Positions 53,811 through 63,526 of a stretch of 64,000 bases of DNA are shown in pieces (within the stretch, counting starts at the first letter, position 1; the number at the start of each line of letters is the position of its first letter). Where the stretch lies: NCBI RefSeq assembly GCF_016774335.1, contig NZ_JAETWA010000045.1, positions 248,001 through 312,000 on the forward strand. The letters are read 5' to 3'. The DNA is from Luteimonas saliphila (GTDB lineage Bacteria; Pseudomonadota; Gammaproteobacteria; Xanthomonadales; Xanthomonadaceae). Under the pieces are notes generated by a model, which was given only the letters and a program-made list of their open reading frames with translations, was not told the DNA's origin and made no database searches. Both the position numbers and the translations under genes were made by a program.

Positions 53811-54422
53811 ATGGCCGGCAACGAACATCCTTCCGCATGGCGCAGCGTGCCGAGGCTGGTCGGGCGCCATGCCGTGCTCGAACCGATGGACACGGGGCAC
53901 GTCGCGGGCCTGCGCGCGGCAGTGGAAGGAAGCGGCCTCGATCGGCTCTGGTACACCCACGTGCCGGCGCCGGCGCAGGTCGCCGGCTATGTCGACCAGG
54001 TGCTGGCCGCACGCCAGGCCGGGCGCGTCCTGCCGTTCACGGTGCGCGATGCCCACGGCGACATCGTCGGCAGCACGCGCTTCTATGGCCTGGAGCCCGA
54101 GGTCCCGAAGCTGCTGATCGGCTACACCTGGTACGCAACGCGCGTGCAGCGCACCGGCGTGAACAGCGAATGCAAGCTGATGCTGCTCGAACATGCTTTC
54201 GAGACCCTGGGCTGCGTGAACGTGAGTTTCGAGACCAGCTGGTTCAACCATGCCTCGCGCGCGGCGATCGCCCGGCTCGGCGCGAAACAGGACGGCGTGC
54301 TGCGCAACGCCAAGCGCCACGTCGACGGTTCGCTGCGCGACACCGTGGTGTTCTCGATCCTCGACGGCGAATGGCCGGCCGTGCGCCGGCACCTGCGTTT
54401 CCGCCTGGAATCCCACGCATGA
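53811..54422 (+). CDS. GNAT family acetyltransferase (RimJ/RimL-like)
   Basis: 203 residues. Residues 15-185 have the RimJ-type GNAT layout: [19 protein letters not shown] start, [39 protein letters not shown], then [30 protein letters not shown]. It starts 3 bases after argB and overlaps argC by ATGA, so it is clearly in the operon. The substrate is unknown; it could acetylate a ribosomal protein, an antimetabolite or glutamate. Confidence 0.85.
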   Translation: MAGNEHPSAWRSVPRLVGRHAVLEPMDTGHVAGLRAAVEGSGLDRLWYTHVPAPAQVAGYVDQVLAARQAGRVLPFTVRDAHGDIVGSTRFYGLEPEVPKLLIGYTWYATRVQRTGVNSECKLMLLEHAFETLGCVNVSFETSWFNHASRAAIARLGAKQDGVLRNAKRHVDGSLRDTVVFSILDGEWPAVRRHLRFRLESHA

Positions 54423-55372
54423 GCCACGCACCCGTTTCCCTCGGCATCGTCGGCGCGCGCGGCCACACCGGCCGCGAGCTGATCCGGCTGGTGGCCGCGC
54501 ATCCGCGCTTCGCGCTGGCGTTCGTGTCGTCGCGCGAACTCGACGGGCAGCGCGTCGATGCGCACGACGACGGTTACACCGGCGACCTGCGCTTCGAATC
54601 GCTGGCCGCCGATGCGGTCGCGGCCAAGGCGGCCGACGCCGTCGTGCTGGCGCTGCCCAATGGCAAGGCCGCGCCCTTCGTCGCCGCACTGGACGCGGCG
54701 AGGCCGGAGACGGTGATCGTCGACCTGTCCGCCGACTACCGCTTCGACGAAAGCTGGCATTACGGCCTGCCGGAACTCACACGCGGCCGCCATGCGGGCC
54801 GGAAACGGATCAGCAACCCGGGCTGCTACGCGACCGCGATGCAGCTGGCGATCGCACCGGTGCTCGATCGGCTGGCCGGTCCGCCCCAGTGCTTCGGCGT
54901 GTCCGGCTACTCGGGCGCGGGCACGACGCCGTCCGACAAGAACAATATCGAGCTGCTTCGCGACAACCTGATGCCCTACGCGCTGGTCGGGCACATGCAC
55001 GAGCGCGAAGTATCGCGCCAGCTGGGCAGGCCGGTGGACTTCATGCCGCATGTCGCGCCGCACTTCCGCGGCATCACCATGACCGTGAACCTGCACCTGT
55101 CGGAGCCGGTGGAGCTCGCGACGGTGCGCGCGCTGTACCGCGAGCGCTATGCCGGCGAGCCGCTGGTGCGCATCGTCGACGAGGCGCCGTGGGTCAGCCG
55201 GATCGCCGGCCGGCACGGCGTCGAGATCGGTGGCTTCGCGGTGGGCGCGGACGGCCGGCGACTGGTGGTGGTGGCCACGCTCGACAACCTGCTCAAGGGC
55301 GCCGCGACGCAGGCGATGCAGAACCTCAACCTCGCCTTCGGCTTCGACGAGATGACTGCGATTCCCGGATAG
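54419..55372 (+). CDS. argC: N-acetyl-gamma-glutamyl-phosphate reductase
   Basis: 317 residues. Rossmann motif [16 protein letters not shown], catalytic Cys in [18 protein letters not shown], and the C-terminal [13 protein letters not shown]. It reduces acetylglutamyl phosphate made by ArgB. The start overlaps the stop of the GNAT gene (ATGA). Followed by a 116-base gap before argH without a clear promoter. Confidence 0.95.
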   Translation: MSHAPVSLGIVGARGHTGRELIRLVAAHPRFALAFVSSRELDGQRVDAHDDGYTGDLRFESLAADAVAAKAADAVVLALPNGKAAPFVAALDAARPETVIVDLSADYRFDESWHYGLPELTRGRHAGRKRISNPGCYATAMQLAIAPVLDRLAGPPQCFGVSGYSGAGTTPSDKNNIELLRDNLMPYALVGHMHEREVSRQLGRPVDFMPHVAPHFRGITMTVNLHLSEPVELATVRALYRERYAGEPLVRIVDEAPWVSRIAGRHGVEIGGFAVGADGRRLVVVATLDNLLKGAATQAMQNLNLAFGFDEMTAIPG

Positions 55373-55488
55373 GACGGGTACTGGCCGGCATCGGAGGCGC
55401 GCCGCGACGCTTGCCCGCCGCGCTCCACGATCACCTGGTTGTTGGAACACAATGTGGCGGAGCGCGACCCCGCCCCACGGAGAACAAG

Positions 55489-56781
55489 ATGTCCGACCTG
55501 TTGTGGCAGAAGCCTGGCGTCGAAGTGGACGCGCGGATCCAGCACTTCCTCGCCGGCGACGACGTGGTGCTCGACCGCGAGTTCTTCCTGCACGACATCC
55601 GCGCCAGCGCCGCGCACGCGCAGGGCCTGCAACGCATCGGTATCCTGTCGAGCGGGGAACTGGCCGGCCTCGAGCGCGAACTCGCGCAGCTCGGCGACGA
55701 TTTCCGTTCCGGCGCCTTCGTGCTCGACGAGCGTTACGAGGACGGCCACTCCGCGATCGAGGCGCGGCTCACCGAGCGCCTGGGCGACACCGGCCGCAAG
55801 ATCCACGCCGGCCGCAGCCGCAACGACCAGGTGCTGGTGGCCACGCGCCTGTGGCTGAAGGAGAAGCTGGCGCGGGTGTCGTCGCTCTCGCGCGAGATCG
55901 CGAAAGTGGCGCTGGACCGCGCGCAGGCCGAACGCGACCTGCCGATCCCGGGCTACACCCATGTGCAAAGGGCCGTGGTGTCCTCGGCCGGCATGTGGTG
56001 GGCCGGCTGGGCCGAGGCCTTCATCGACGATGCGGTGCGCGCGGCCGACACGCTCGCGCTGGTCGACTGCAATCCGCTCGGCACCGCCGCCGGCTACGGG
56101 GTCAACCTGGCGCTCGACCGCGACCACACCACCACGGCGCTCGGTTTCGGGCGCATGCAGGTTTCGCCGGTCTACGCCCAGCTCTCGCGCGGCAAGTTCG
56201 AGCTGGCCGCGCTGGAGGCGCTCGGCAGCGCCACGCTCGACCTGCGCCGCATCGCCTGGGACCTGTCGCTGTTCACCAGCGCCGAGTTCGGCTTCGTGGC
56301 ATTGCCGGCGCAGTACACCACCGGCAGCTCCATCATGCCCAACAAGCGCAATCCCGACGTGATCGAGCTGATGCGAGCCACCCACGCCAGCGTCGCCGCC
56401 GCGCGCACCGAGATCGAGCAGTTGCTATCGCTGCCGTCGGGCTACCACCGCGATCTGCAGGGCTCCAAGGGCGCGATCTTCCACGGCTTCGGTCGCGGTC
56501 TGGCCGCGCTGGAACTGCTGCCGGCGCTGCTGGCCAACCTCGAATGGCGCGAGGACCGGCTGCGCGCCGCGATCGATCCGGGCATGTACGCCACAGACGT
56601 GGCGGTCGAGGCGGCGGTGGCCGGCGTGCCGTTCCGCGAGGCCTATCGGGCCGCGGCCGCCGGTGCCGGTCCGGCCGGAGAGGGACGCACGCCGGAAGCC
56701 AGCCTGGCCGCGCGCGTCTCGCCCGGCGCGGCCGGCGACCTGCGGCTCGATGCGTTGCAGGCACGCTGGGAGGCCTTGTGA
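55489..56781 (+). CDS. argH: argininosuccinate lyase
   Basis: 430 residues of the fumarase/ASL superfamily. [50 protein letters not shown] and the signature [18 protein letters not shown] are intact. It releases arginine and fumarate. It is shorter than most (about 460); the C-terminal part after VPFREAYR is reduced. CGGAGA precedes ATG 55489. Its stop overlaps the start of the next gene (GTGA). Confidence 0.95.
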   Translation: MSDLLWQKPGVEVDARIQHFLAGDDVVLDREFFLHDIRASAAHAQGLQRIGILSSGELAGLERELAQLGDDFRSGAFVLDERYEDGHSAIEARLTERLGDTGRKIHAGRSRNDQVLVATRLWLKEKLARVSSLSREIAKVALDRAQAERDLPIPGYTHVQRAVVSSAGMWWAGWAEAFIDDAVRAADTLALVDCNPLGTAAGYGVNLALDRDHTTTALGFGRMQVSPVYAQLSRGKFELAALEALGSATLDLRRIAWDLSLFTSAEFGFVALPAQYTTGSSIMPNKRNPDVIELMRATHASVAAARTEIEQLLSLPSGYHRDLQGSKGAIFHGFGRGLAALELLPALLANLEWREDRLRAAIDPGMYATDVAVEAAVAGVPFREAYRAAAAGAGPAGEGRTPEASLAARVSPGAAGDLRLDALQARWEAL

Positions 56782-57047
56782 GCACGCCCGTGACGCGCTA
56801 CCTGGTGGTGCTGATGCGGCGACCCGGCTTCGACCAGGCGCTGGTCGCGCCGCACATGGCGTTCCTCGACGAGCTGCGCGGGCAGGGACTGCTGGAGACG
56901 AGTGGCGGTTTCGGCGACGGCAGCGGCGGGGCCTATGTGCTGATCGGGGTCGCCAGTCTCGAAGAGGCAGGGGCAATCGCCGCGCGCGATCCCCTGGCGA
57001 TCCATGGCGCCTCGGACGTGACCGTGCACGAATGGATCACGCGCTGA
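56778..57047 (+). CDS. YciI family small protein
   Basis: 89 residues from GTG 56778, overlapping the argH stop. Ferredoxin-like YciI/muconolactone isomerase fold: [20 protein letters not shown] at the start, then [20 protein letters not shown] and [19 protein letters not shown]. Its position between argH and proB on overlapping or near-contiguous frames places it in the operon. The family has no known general reaction. Confidence 0.83.
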   Translation: MSTPVTRYLVVLMRRPGFDQALVAPHMAFLDELRGQGLLETSGGFGDGSGGAYVLIGVASLEEAGAIAARDPLAIHGASDVTVHEWITR

Positions 57048-57051
57048 GCCG

Positions 57052-58191
57052 ATGGACGCCCACGCCTTCTCCGAACAGCTTCTTCCGCCCTGGCGGCGCG
57101 CCGTGCTCAAGGTCGGCAGCAGCCTGCTGGCCGCGAACGGGGGTGGCCTGTCGACCGAGTACGCGCAGGCGATCGCGGGATTCGTCGTCGCCTCGCACGC
57201 GATCGGCAGGGAGGTGGTGGTGGTGTCCTCGGGCGCGGTCGCGGCCGGGCGCGCGATCATGCGCGAGCAGCCGCAGGATGGCGCCGAGATGGCCGAACGC
57301 CAGGCGCTCGCCGCGCTGGGCCAGGCGCGCCTGATCGGCTTCTGGCAGGGATTGCTCGACCGCCACGTGGCGCAGGTGCTGCTGACCCACGACGACCTGC
57401 GCAACCGCCGCCGCTATCTCAACGCGCGAGCCACGCTGTCGGCGCTGCTGCGCCACCGCGCGGTGCCGGTGGTGAACGAGAACGACACGGTGTCGGTGGA
57501 CGAGCTCAAGCTCGGCGACAACGACAACCTGGCCGCGATCGTCGCCGCGCTGGTCGACGCCGACGTGCTGTTCATCGCCACCGACATCGACGGTCTCTAC
57601 GACGCCGATCCGCGCCGCAATCCCGATGCGCGTCCGGTGGAAGTGGTGCCGCAACTGACCCCGGCGCTGCTGTCGGCGGCGGGTGGCACCGGCAGTGCGG
57701 CGGGCACGGGTGGGATGCGTACCAAGCTCGAGGCGGCGCAGCGGGCTTCGGCCGCGGGCGTGGCCACGGTACTGTTCAACGGCACCCGGGCCGACGTGCT
57801 GGCGGGGCTTGCGACCGACCGCCTGCGCGGCACCCGCATCCATGCCCTGCGCAGCCGTGTCGCGGTGCGCAAGCACTGGCTGCAGAACGCACCGGCCGAA
57901 CCCGGCGCCATCGTCGTCGACGCGGGCGCGGCCAATGCGCTGGTGGAGAAGGGGGCTTCGTTGCTGCCGGGCGGAGTGGTCACCGCCGAGGGCGACTTCC
58001 GCCGCGGCGACATGGTCGAGATCGTGCAGCGCGACGAGCGCGGCAGCCGCCGCGTCGCGCGCGGGGTCAGCCAGTACTCCGCCGCCGACATCCGTCGCGT
58101 GGCGCGCCGCCATTCGCGCGAGATCGAGGCGGTACTGGGTTACAGCTACGGCGGTACCGTCATCCACCGCGACGACCTCATGCTGGTGTAG
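57052..58191 (+). CDS. proB: glutamate 5-kinase
   Basis: 379 residues. Amino-acid-kinase domain with [39 protein letters not shown] and [12 protein letters not shown]; a C-terminal PUA domain (about 275-375, [20 protein letters not shown] to [15 protein letters not shown]). First step of proline synthesis from glutamate. It starts 4 bases after the YciI gene, so proline genes are appended to the arginine operon. Proline feedback control is expected from the family. Confidence 0.95.
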   Translation: MDAHAFSEQLLPPWRRAVLKVGSSLLAANGGGLSTEYAQAIAGFVVASHAIGREVVVVSSGAVAAGRAIMREQPQDGAEMAERQALAALGQARLIGFWQGLLDRHVAQVLLTHDDLRNRRRYLNARATLSALLRHRAVPVVNENDTVSVDELKLGDNDNLAAIVAALVDADVLFIATDIDGLYDADPRRNPDARPVEVVPQLTPALLSAAGGTGSAAGTGGMRTKLEAAQRASAAGVATVLFNGTRADVLAGLATDRLRGTRIHALRSRVAVRKHWLQNAPAEPGAIVVDAGAANALVEKGASLLPGGVVTAEGDFRRGDMVEIVQRDERGSRRVARGVSQYSAADIRRVARRHSREIEAVLGYSYGGTVIHRDDLMLV

Positions 58192-58267
58192 GGAAACATC
58201 GCGGCATCGAAAGGGCTTCACCCACGACCCGCCAACGCACCCTGGATCACTTCCTTCCAACCCCGCC

Positions 58268-59524
58268 ATGACCGACATCCGCCAGATCGCCCTCCGATGC
58301 CGCGACGCCGCCCAGGCGGTCGCCGCGTTGCCGACCGACGCCAAGGACGCGATGCTGCACGCGATGGCCGACGCCCTGTTGGCCGACGCGGCGGCGATCC
58401 TCGCCGCGAACGCGCAGGACATGGAGGCTGCGCAGGCCAAGGGGGTGGGACCGGCGATGCTGGATCGCCTGCGACTGGACGACGCCAGACTCGACGGTAT
58501 CGCGATGGCCTTGCGCGAGGTCGCTGCGCTGCCCGATCCGGTGGGACAGGTGACGCGACGCGACAGCCGGCCCAACGGCATCGCCGTGGAGCGCGTGCGC
58601 ACGCCGCTCGGCGTGGTCGCGATGATCTACGAGGCCAGGCCCAACGTGACTGCGGACGCGGCGGCACTGTGCCTGAAGGCCGGCAACGGCGTGATCCTGC
58701 GCGGCGGCAGCGAGGCGCTCGGTTCCAACCAGGCGATCGCGGCCGCGCTGCAACGGGCGCTGGTCGCCGCCGGAGTGCCGGCCGCCGCATTGACGATCGT
58801 CGAGGATCTTCGTCGCGAGACCATGCTCGAACTGCTGCAGCTCACCGATATCGTCGATCTCGCGATCCCGCGCGGGGGCGAGGGGCTGATCCGCTTCGTC
58901 GCCGAGCACGCGCGGGTGCCGGTGATCAAGCACTACAAGGGCGTCTGCCACCTGTACGTCGATGCCGAAGCGGACCAGGATCTCGCCCTGCGGCTGCTGG
59001 TCGACGGCAAGGTTTCCCGCCCCAGCGCCTGCAATGCGCTGGAGACGCTGCTGGTGCATGCCGACGCCGCCGCGGCCTTCCTGCCGCGTGCCGCCGCGGC
59101 CCTGCGCGGGCATGGCGTCGAGTTGCGCGGCGATGCCGCCACGCGGACGATCGTCGCGGATGTGGGCGAGGCGACCGAAGACGACTACGGTGCCGAGTAC
59201 CTCGACCTGGTGATCGCGATCCGGGTGGTCGACTCGCTCGACGCGGCGCTCGCCCACATCCGCCGCCACGGCTCGGACCACACCGAGGTGATCGCCACGC
59301 GGAATGCCGGGAATGCGGAGAGATTCGTGCAGGCGCTGCGCTCGGCGGTGGTGATGGTCAATGCCTCGTCGCGTTTCAGCGACGGCGGCGAGCTCGGCCT
59401 CGGCGCCGAGATCGGCATCTCCACCACCCGGCTGCATGCCTACGGACCGATGGGCCTGGAGGCGCTGACGGTGGAGCGCTTCGTGGTCCGGGGCGAGGGA
59501 CAGACGCGCAACATCCACGCCTGA
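58268..59524 (+). CDS. proA: gamma-glutamyl phosphate reductase
   Basis: 418 residues. Aldehyde dehydrogenase fold: [20 protein letters not shown] start, [32 protein letters not shown], catalytic Cys in [15 protein letters not shown], and [18 protein letters not shown]. Reduces glutamyl phosphate to glutamate semialdehyde. The ATG at 58268 is 76 bases after proB. It ends the arg-pro operon. Confidence 0.95.
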   Translation: MTDIRQIALRCRDAAQAVAALPTDAKDAMLHAMADALLADAAAILAANAQDMEAAQAKGVGPAMLDRLRLDDARLDGIAMALREVAALPDPVGQVTRRDSRPNGIAVERVRTPLGVVAMIYEARPNVTADAAALCLKAGNGVILRGGSEALGSNQAIAAALQRALVAAGVPAAALTIVEDLRRETMLELLQLTDIVDLAIPRGGEGLIRFVAEHARVPVIKHYKGVCHLYVDAEADQDLALRLLVDGKVSRPSACNALETLLVHADAAAAFLPRAAAALRGHGVELRGDAATRTIVADVGEATEDDYGAEYLDLVIAIRVVDSLDAALAHIRRHGSDHTEVIATRNAGNAERFVQALRSAVVMVNASSRFSDGGELGLGAEIGISTTRLHAYGPMGLEALTVERFVVRGEGQTRNIHA

Positions 59525-59692
59525 CTCTGAGCGCCGCAAAAAGAAGGATCTTCTCCAATGTAAGGGATACTGACCCGGTTGTCGGAGATTGGACCCGGGC
59601 TTGCGGCCGGGGGTCGTTCCGGGCCGGGGATTGCTACCCGGCTCGGTCAGCCCGCTGCGCGGTCCGGCTCGGCGCAGCGCGCCGGGCGCTCA

Positions 59693-59772
59693 CGCGGACG
59701 CGCGGCTGTGCCGCGCAAGACGTCCGCGCTCGCCCATGGCTGACTCGCCGCCGCAGCGCATCCATGCGCTGC
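59693..59772 (-). repeat. structured repeat with GGA loop, minus strand (copy B partner)
   Basis: Hairpin 59753-59772 reads GCAGCGCA-UGGA-UGCGCUGC on the minus strand. A second nested stem, CGCGGACG 59693-59700 with CGTCCGCG 59721-59728, encloses CGCGGC-TGT-GCCGCG. This is the left-hand partner of the unit at 59872. The 641-base gap 59525-60165 contains only these units and unassigned GC-rich sequence. Confidence 0.6.
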
Positions 59773-59871
59773 TTTTCGCAACCCCCGACCCGGAACGCCC
59801 ATCGGCCAGTCATCTGCCTGGCTTCGAAGGAGCTGGCCACCGGGCCACCGCGGCCAGGGCAACAACGGTGA

Positions 59872-60048
59872 GCCGCGTCCTGGCGCCCGGGGATCGCGGC
59901 AAGCAAAACATGGATGTTTTGCGCGCGAGTCAGGGCACGATGCCCTGACCGAGCGGAAAGCGATCCCCGGGCGCCGGGGCGCGGCGTCCATCCGAAGTCC
60001 TGACTGGGACTTCCCCATCGCAGACCATTTCTCCCTCACATGGGAGAA
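59872..60048 (+). repeat. structured repeat type I, copy B
   Basis: The 26-pair stem (59872-59897 with 59960-59985) has two U-G pairs and no mismatch. Hairpin 59903-59922 reads GCAAAACA-UGGA-UGUUUUGC; relative to copy A a G-C pair is replaced by A-U. Hairpin 59931-59948 is TCAGGGCA-CGA-TGCCCTGA, with the GGA loop changed to CGA. The third stem TTCTCCC/GGGAGAA (60029-60035 and 60042-60048) is kept with a different loop. About 175 bases match copy A closely. Confidence 0.75.
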
Positions 60049-60165
60049 GAGCCAAAAAGAAGGGACCGGCCTGGCGGCCGGCCCCGAGACGAATGATCGT
60101 TGCCTGGAGAAGGGTGCGCGGTGCTTGCCGCGTACTCGATGAAGTGCCTGTTCCGCGAGTGCCGT

Positions 60166-60378
60166 TCAGCCGAACGCGGCGATGGTCTCGAGCTCGCCGT
60201 CGTCGTTCTGCGCCTCTACCCTGGTCAGCCGGCCGTCGTTGAGATTGCGCGCGTCGGCCATCAGCCGGGCGATCTCCAGCCCTTTGCTGCGCTCCGGGAA
60301 CCAGAACACCGGCCTGCCGTCGTCCAGCAACTGCCAGCCGCCGCCGCTGTGGACCAGTCGTAGGGTGGATCCGGACAT
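60166..60378 (-). CDS. small protein, DUF2188-like
   Basis: 70 residues from ATG 60378, with GGAG six bases upstream; longer starts lack ribosome sites. Sequence LRLVHSGGGWQLLDDGRPVF then GLEIARLMADARNLNDG and RVEAQNDDGELETIAAF resembles small DUF2188-type proteins with a Trp in a beta hairpin followed by a helix and a DG turn. No function is known. Transcribed away from the small gene at 60640. Confidence 0.6.
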   Translation of the reverse strand: MSGSTLRLVHSGGGWQLLDDGRPVFWFPERSKGLEIARLMADARNLNDGRLTRVEAQNDDGELETIAAFG

Positions 60379-60548
60379 CGGCCGCTCCATCGGAAGAAAA
60401 GGCGCCCCGGCCCAGCGGTCGACTTGCTCAAGGTCGCGGCTCTGGTTTCCGTTGCTGAGCGGCATCCGTTGCCAGTTGCATTGGCCGGGCTGCCGGGGCG
60501 TCGCCAGTGTCGGCGGCGCGGGGCTGCGACACAGTCGGCGGAGCCCTC

Positions 60549-60582
60549 GATGCCGTGTAGGATTTTTCCTACACGACGCATC
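60549..60582. promoter_or_regulatory. palindrome before the 43-residue gene
   Basis: GTGTAGGA-TTTT-TCCTACAC (60555-60574) within a longer interrupted stem GATGC...GCATC (60549-60582). It is 58 bases upstream of the ATG at 60640. It could be an operator, a 5' leader hairpin or a stray repeat. Confidence 0.45.
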
Positions 60583-60639
60583 CGGCGGGCCATGCTCCCC
60601 TCGGTCGTTCCCGGTCGCCGCGATCACGGAGGAATCCCG

Positions 60640-60771
60640 ATGAAACCGATCCCGAACCCAGGTCGTCGCCCGTGCGGGCCCGACCGCCGTCCTCGCGCCG
60701 ATCACCGCTGCGACCGCCTGCGCGTCCATATCGATGCCGGCAACACCATCGAGGCCGTGCGTTGCGAGTAG
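60640..60771 (+). CDS. small Arg/Cys-rich protein, 43 residues
   Basis: ATG 60640 has a perfect GGAGGA six bases upstream, the best ribosome site in the region. The product, MKPIPNPGRRPCGPDRRPRA then DHRCDRLRVHIDAGNTIEAV and RCE, has three Cys and many Arg. No family was recognised. A palindrome lies upstream and a hairpin directly downstream (60793-60810). It could be a real small protein; conservation should decide. Confidence 0.5.
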   Translation: MKPIPNPGRRPCGPDRRPRADHRCDRLRVHIDAGNTIEAVRCE

Positions 60772-60787
60772 GGTGCGGGCGGATACG

Positions 60788-60812
60788 AAAAAGCCGGCAC
60801 ACGGCCGGCTTC
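60788..60812 (-). terminator. rho-independent terminator after tRNA-Pro
   Basis: On the minus strand AGCCGGC, five-base loop, GCCGGCT followed by TTTTC. It lies about 22 bases beyond the tRNA 3' end and may also act as a weak terminator for the small plus-strand gene. Confidence 0.85.
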
Positions 60813-60832
60813 TCGCAACTGCTTGATCCGAT

Positions 60833-60909
60833 TGGTCGGGGAGACAGGATTTGAACCTGCGACTTCTACGTCCCGAACGTAGCGCTCTACCAGGCTGAGC
60901 TACACCCCG
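60833..60909 (-). tRNA. proK-like: tRNA-Pro (anticodon CGG)
   Basis: 77 nucleotides with encoded CCA. Acceptor CGGGGTG pairs with TCCCCG, the D arm is GCTCAGCCTGGTAGAGC, the anticodon loop TTCGGGA gives CGG (codon CCG), and the T loop is TTCAAAT. C1 at the 5' end is the usual tRNA-Pro identity feature. Confidence 0.97.
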
Positions 60910-61001
60910 ACTTGGGCAAGCCGCGTATTTTAGTGACCCGGCCGGTCGCTAGGCAAGGGGTTTGCCGCCGGTACCGGCCTCGCGCCGGTCCCGGCGCGCG
61001 T

Positions 61002-61739
61002 TCAGTGCAGCGCCGAGGCGAGCTCGGACAGGCCCTCGGCGTCGAGGATTTCGACGTGCTGAGGGTCCGGAAGCGCGATCAGGCCCTGTTCGCGCAGCCG
61101 GGTGAAGCTGCGGCTGACGGTTTCGACAGTGAGACCCAGATGGTCGGCGATGTCGCTGCGACCCATCGGCAGCGCCATGCGCGGGTCGTCGTCGCGGATC
61201 TTCATCTGTTCGCGCAGGCGCAGCAGGAAGCTCGCCAGCCGCTCCAGCGGCGACAGTCGCGCGAGCAGCAGCATCGCGTCGTGCGCGTCGTCGAGGTCGC
61301 GACAGGCCCGTTGCAGCAGGGTGTGCTCGAAGCTCGGGAAGCGCTCGCGCAGGTCGCGGATCCCGTCGAGCTCGAACGCGCAGACCCGGCTCGGCACCAC
61401 CGCTTCGACGCTGTGGCGATGGACCGCACGCTCCGAAAGGCCGACGAAATGCCCGGGCAGGACGAAGGCCACCACCTGGCGCCGTGCATCGGCCAGCGTG
61501 CGCACCAGCCGCAGCATGCCGCTGGTGACGCTGTAGGCCTGGCGGCAGGGCTGGCCGGCGCGGGCCAGTTCGGCATTGGCCTGTAGTTCCACCGACGAGA
61601 CGTAACGCTCGAGCGAGTCGACCTCCGGCGGCGGCAGGGACGCGCAGATGGCCAGGTCGCGCACGGCGCATCGCGCGCAGTCGAGCGGAACGACGGCGCG
61701 GGAATGTTGTCTGCAGCGGGCGAGGGTATGGCTGGTCAT
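61002..61739 (-). CDS. second Crp/Fnr-type regulator with Fe-S cysteine motif
   Basis: 245 residues. Cys21, Cys24 and Cys32 (C-x2-C-x7-C) and Cys120 (SRVCAFEL) match the FnrN/AadR-type [4Fe-4S] spacing, which differs from the C-x2-C-x5-C of the Anr at 3.3 kb. A beta-barrel sensor domain is followed by winged helix with recognition helix TVETVSRSFTRL, again E-x2-SR, so it should bind similar TTGAT/TTGAC boxes. It is downstream of the tRNA-Pro region on the minus strand and divergent from hisS. A DNR-like NO sensor is less likely because of the four Cys. Confidence 0.9.
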   Translation of the reverse strand: MTSHTLARCRQHSRAVVPLDCARCAVRDLAICASLPPPEVDSLERYVSSVELQANAELARAGQPCRQAYSVTSGMLRLVRTLADARRQVVAFVLPGHFVGLSERAVHRHSVEAVVPSRVCAFELDGIRDLRERFPSFEHTLLQRACRDLDDAHDAMLLLARLSPLERLASFLLRLREQMKIRDDDPRMALPMGRSDIADHLGLTVETVSRSFTRLREQGLIALPDPQHVEILDAEGLSELASALH

Positions 61740-61951
61740 GCGGCTGGCTTTCGCAGGAGTCCATCATAGCGGCCCATGCGCCGGCGTGCGCTGGATGAAA
61801 TGTCCCAGGCCCCGGATACCGGGGAGGAGGCGGCCGGCGACAGGTGCGCGACCCGCCGCGTCATTGCCGCCGAACAGGCGCCCACGGCGGCCGGCCGGTG
61901 CGGCGGGCGGGTAGAATGGCCGTCTTTCCCCTCGATTCCGACCGCCCCGGC

Positions 61952-63334
61952 ATGATCAAGCCCCGTACCCCGCCCGGCGTCATGGAACTGCTGCCGCGCG
62001 ACCAGATCGCGTTCCAGCGCATGCTCCACACCATCCGGCGCAGTTTCGAGGGCTTCGGCTTCCTGCCGATCGAGACGCCGGTGTTCGAGCTGTCGGAGGT
62101 GCTGCTGACCAAGTCCGGCGGCGAAACCGAGCGCCAGGTGTACTTCGCCCAGTCCACGGGCGCGCTGGAGAAGGCATCCGACGGCTTGCCGGAACTGGCG
62201 CTGCGGTTCGACCTGACGGTGCCGCTGGCCCGCTACGTGGCCGAGCACGAGCACGAACTGGCGTTCCCGTTCCGGCGCTACCAGATGCAGCGCGTGTACC
62301 GCGGCGAGCGTGCCCAGCGCGGCCGCTTCCGCGAGTTCTACCAGTGCGACATCGACGTGATCGGCAAGGACGCGCTGTCGCCGCGCCACGATGCCGAGAT
62401 CCCGGCGGTGGTCAGCGCCGTGTTCGAGGCGCTGGACATCGGCGATTTCACCATCCAGTTCAACCATCGCAAGCTGCTGCGCGGGTACTTCGAGGGGCAG
62501 GGGATCGCCGCCGATGCGCAGGTGCCGGTACTGCGCGAGATCGACAAGCTCGACAAGCGCGGCGAGGACGCGGTGCGCGCGACGCTGTCGGGCGAGGGCT
62601 TCGGCCTGTCGTCCGCGGTGATCGACCGGCTGATGGCGTTCTCGCGCGTACGCTCGTCCGGCCATGCCGATGCGCTGGCCAGGCTCGACGCGCTGGGCGA
62701 TGGCACGCCGCTGTTCGAGGAAGGACGCGACGAACTGCGCGAGGTGCTGCGCCTTCTGCAGGCGCTGGGCGTGCCCGAGTCGCGCTATGCGATCAACCTG
62801 TCGATCGCGCGGGGGCTGGATTACTACACCGGCATCGTCTACGAGACCACGCTCGACGCCCATCCGGACATCGGGTCGATCTGTTCGGGCGGCCGTTACG
62901 ACAACCTCGCCAGCCACTACACGAAGTCGAAGCTGCCGGGCGTCGGCATCTCGATCGGCCTGACCCGGCTGTTCTGGCAGTTACGCGAAGCCGGCCTGAT
63001 CGAAACCGCGGACAGCTCGGTCGACGTGCTGGTGACGCTGTTCGACGAAGCCGGGCTCGACCACGCCCTGGGCCTGTCCCAGCAGTTGCGCGGCGCCGGG
63101 CTCAATGTCGAGACCCAGCTCGAACCGCGCAAGCTGGCGCGCCAGTTCCAGTATGCCGATCGCGCCGGGATCCGCTTCGTGGTGGTGCGCGGCGAGGACG
63201 AGGCGGCGAAGGGCGTGGTGGCGGTCAAGGATCTGCGCCGCGGCGAGCAGTTCGAGGTGGCGGATGCCGACTTGGCGCGAACGCTGCTGGTCGAGCGCGA
63301 GCAGTGGCGGGCGCTGGGCAAGGGCGCGTGCTGA
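61952..63334 (+). CDS. hisS: histidyl-tRNA synthetase
   Basis: 460 residues, class II aminoacyl-tRNA synthetase. Motif 1 region [20 protein letters not shown] and [12 protein letters not shown], motif 2 [20 protein letters not shown], histidine motif [13 protein letters not shown], motif 3 [14 protein letters not shown]-terminal anticodon domain (about 365-455) has [23 protein letters not shown] 61952 starts the conserved [10 protein letters not shown]. Promoter region shared with the divergent Fnr-type gene; nothing specific was seen. Confidence 0.96.
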   Translation: MIKPRTPPGVMELLPRDQIAFQRMLHTIRRSFEGFGFLPIETPVFELSEVLLTKSGGETERQVYFAQSTGALEKASDGLPELALRFDLTVPLARYVAEHEHELAFPFRRYQMQRVYRGERAQRGRFREFYQCDIDVIGKDALSPRHDAEIPAVVSAVFEALDIGDFTIQFNHRKLLRGYFEGQGIAADAQVPVLREIDKLDKRGEDAVRATLSGEGFGLSSAVIDRLMAFSRVRSSGHADALARLDALGDGTPLFEEGRDELREVLRLLQALGVPESRYAINLSIARGLDYYTGIVYETTLDAHPDIGSICSGGRYDNLASHYTKSKLPGVGISIGLTRLFWQLREAGLIETADSSVDVLVTLFDEAGLDHALGLSQQLRGAGLNVETQLEPRKLARQFQYADRAGIRFVVVRGEDEAAKGVVAVKDLRRGEQFEVADADLARTLLVEREQWRALGKGAC

Positions 63335-63381
63335 GGCGGACATCGGCACTGGTTCTTCCAGCCGCGGAGCATCTGGAAGTT

Positions 63382-63407
63382 GTCATCCCGAGCGCAGCGA
63401 GGGATCT
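63382..63407. repeat. single CATCCCGAG dispersed repeat
   Basis: GTCATCCCGAGCGCAGCGAG plus GGATCT, a clean copy of the repeat family at 32.2-32.5 kb and 51.3 kb, in the hisS-hutH gap. Confidence 0.8.
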
Positions 63408-63526
63408 GTCTTCGGCGCAACCCGGCAGATCACGGATCGATGAGCTTCGATGTCGCAGAGCCATTCCCGCAGCAACCGCAATGACAGCGCCCCCGCAATC
63501 CGGAAGATGACGATGGCGATCGAACG

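Noticed and set aside
60816-60830. TTGATCCGATTGG as an FNR box near tRNA-Pro
   Set aside because: Only the left half matches; the right half lacks ATCAA or GTCAA.
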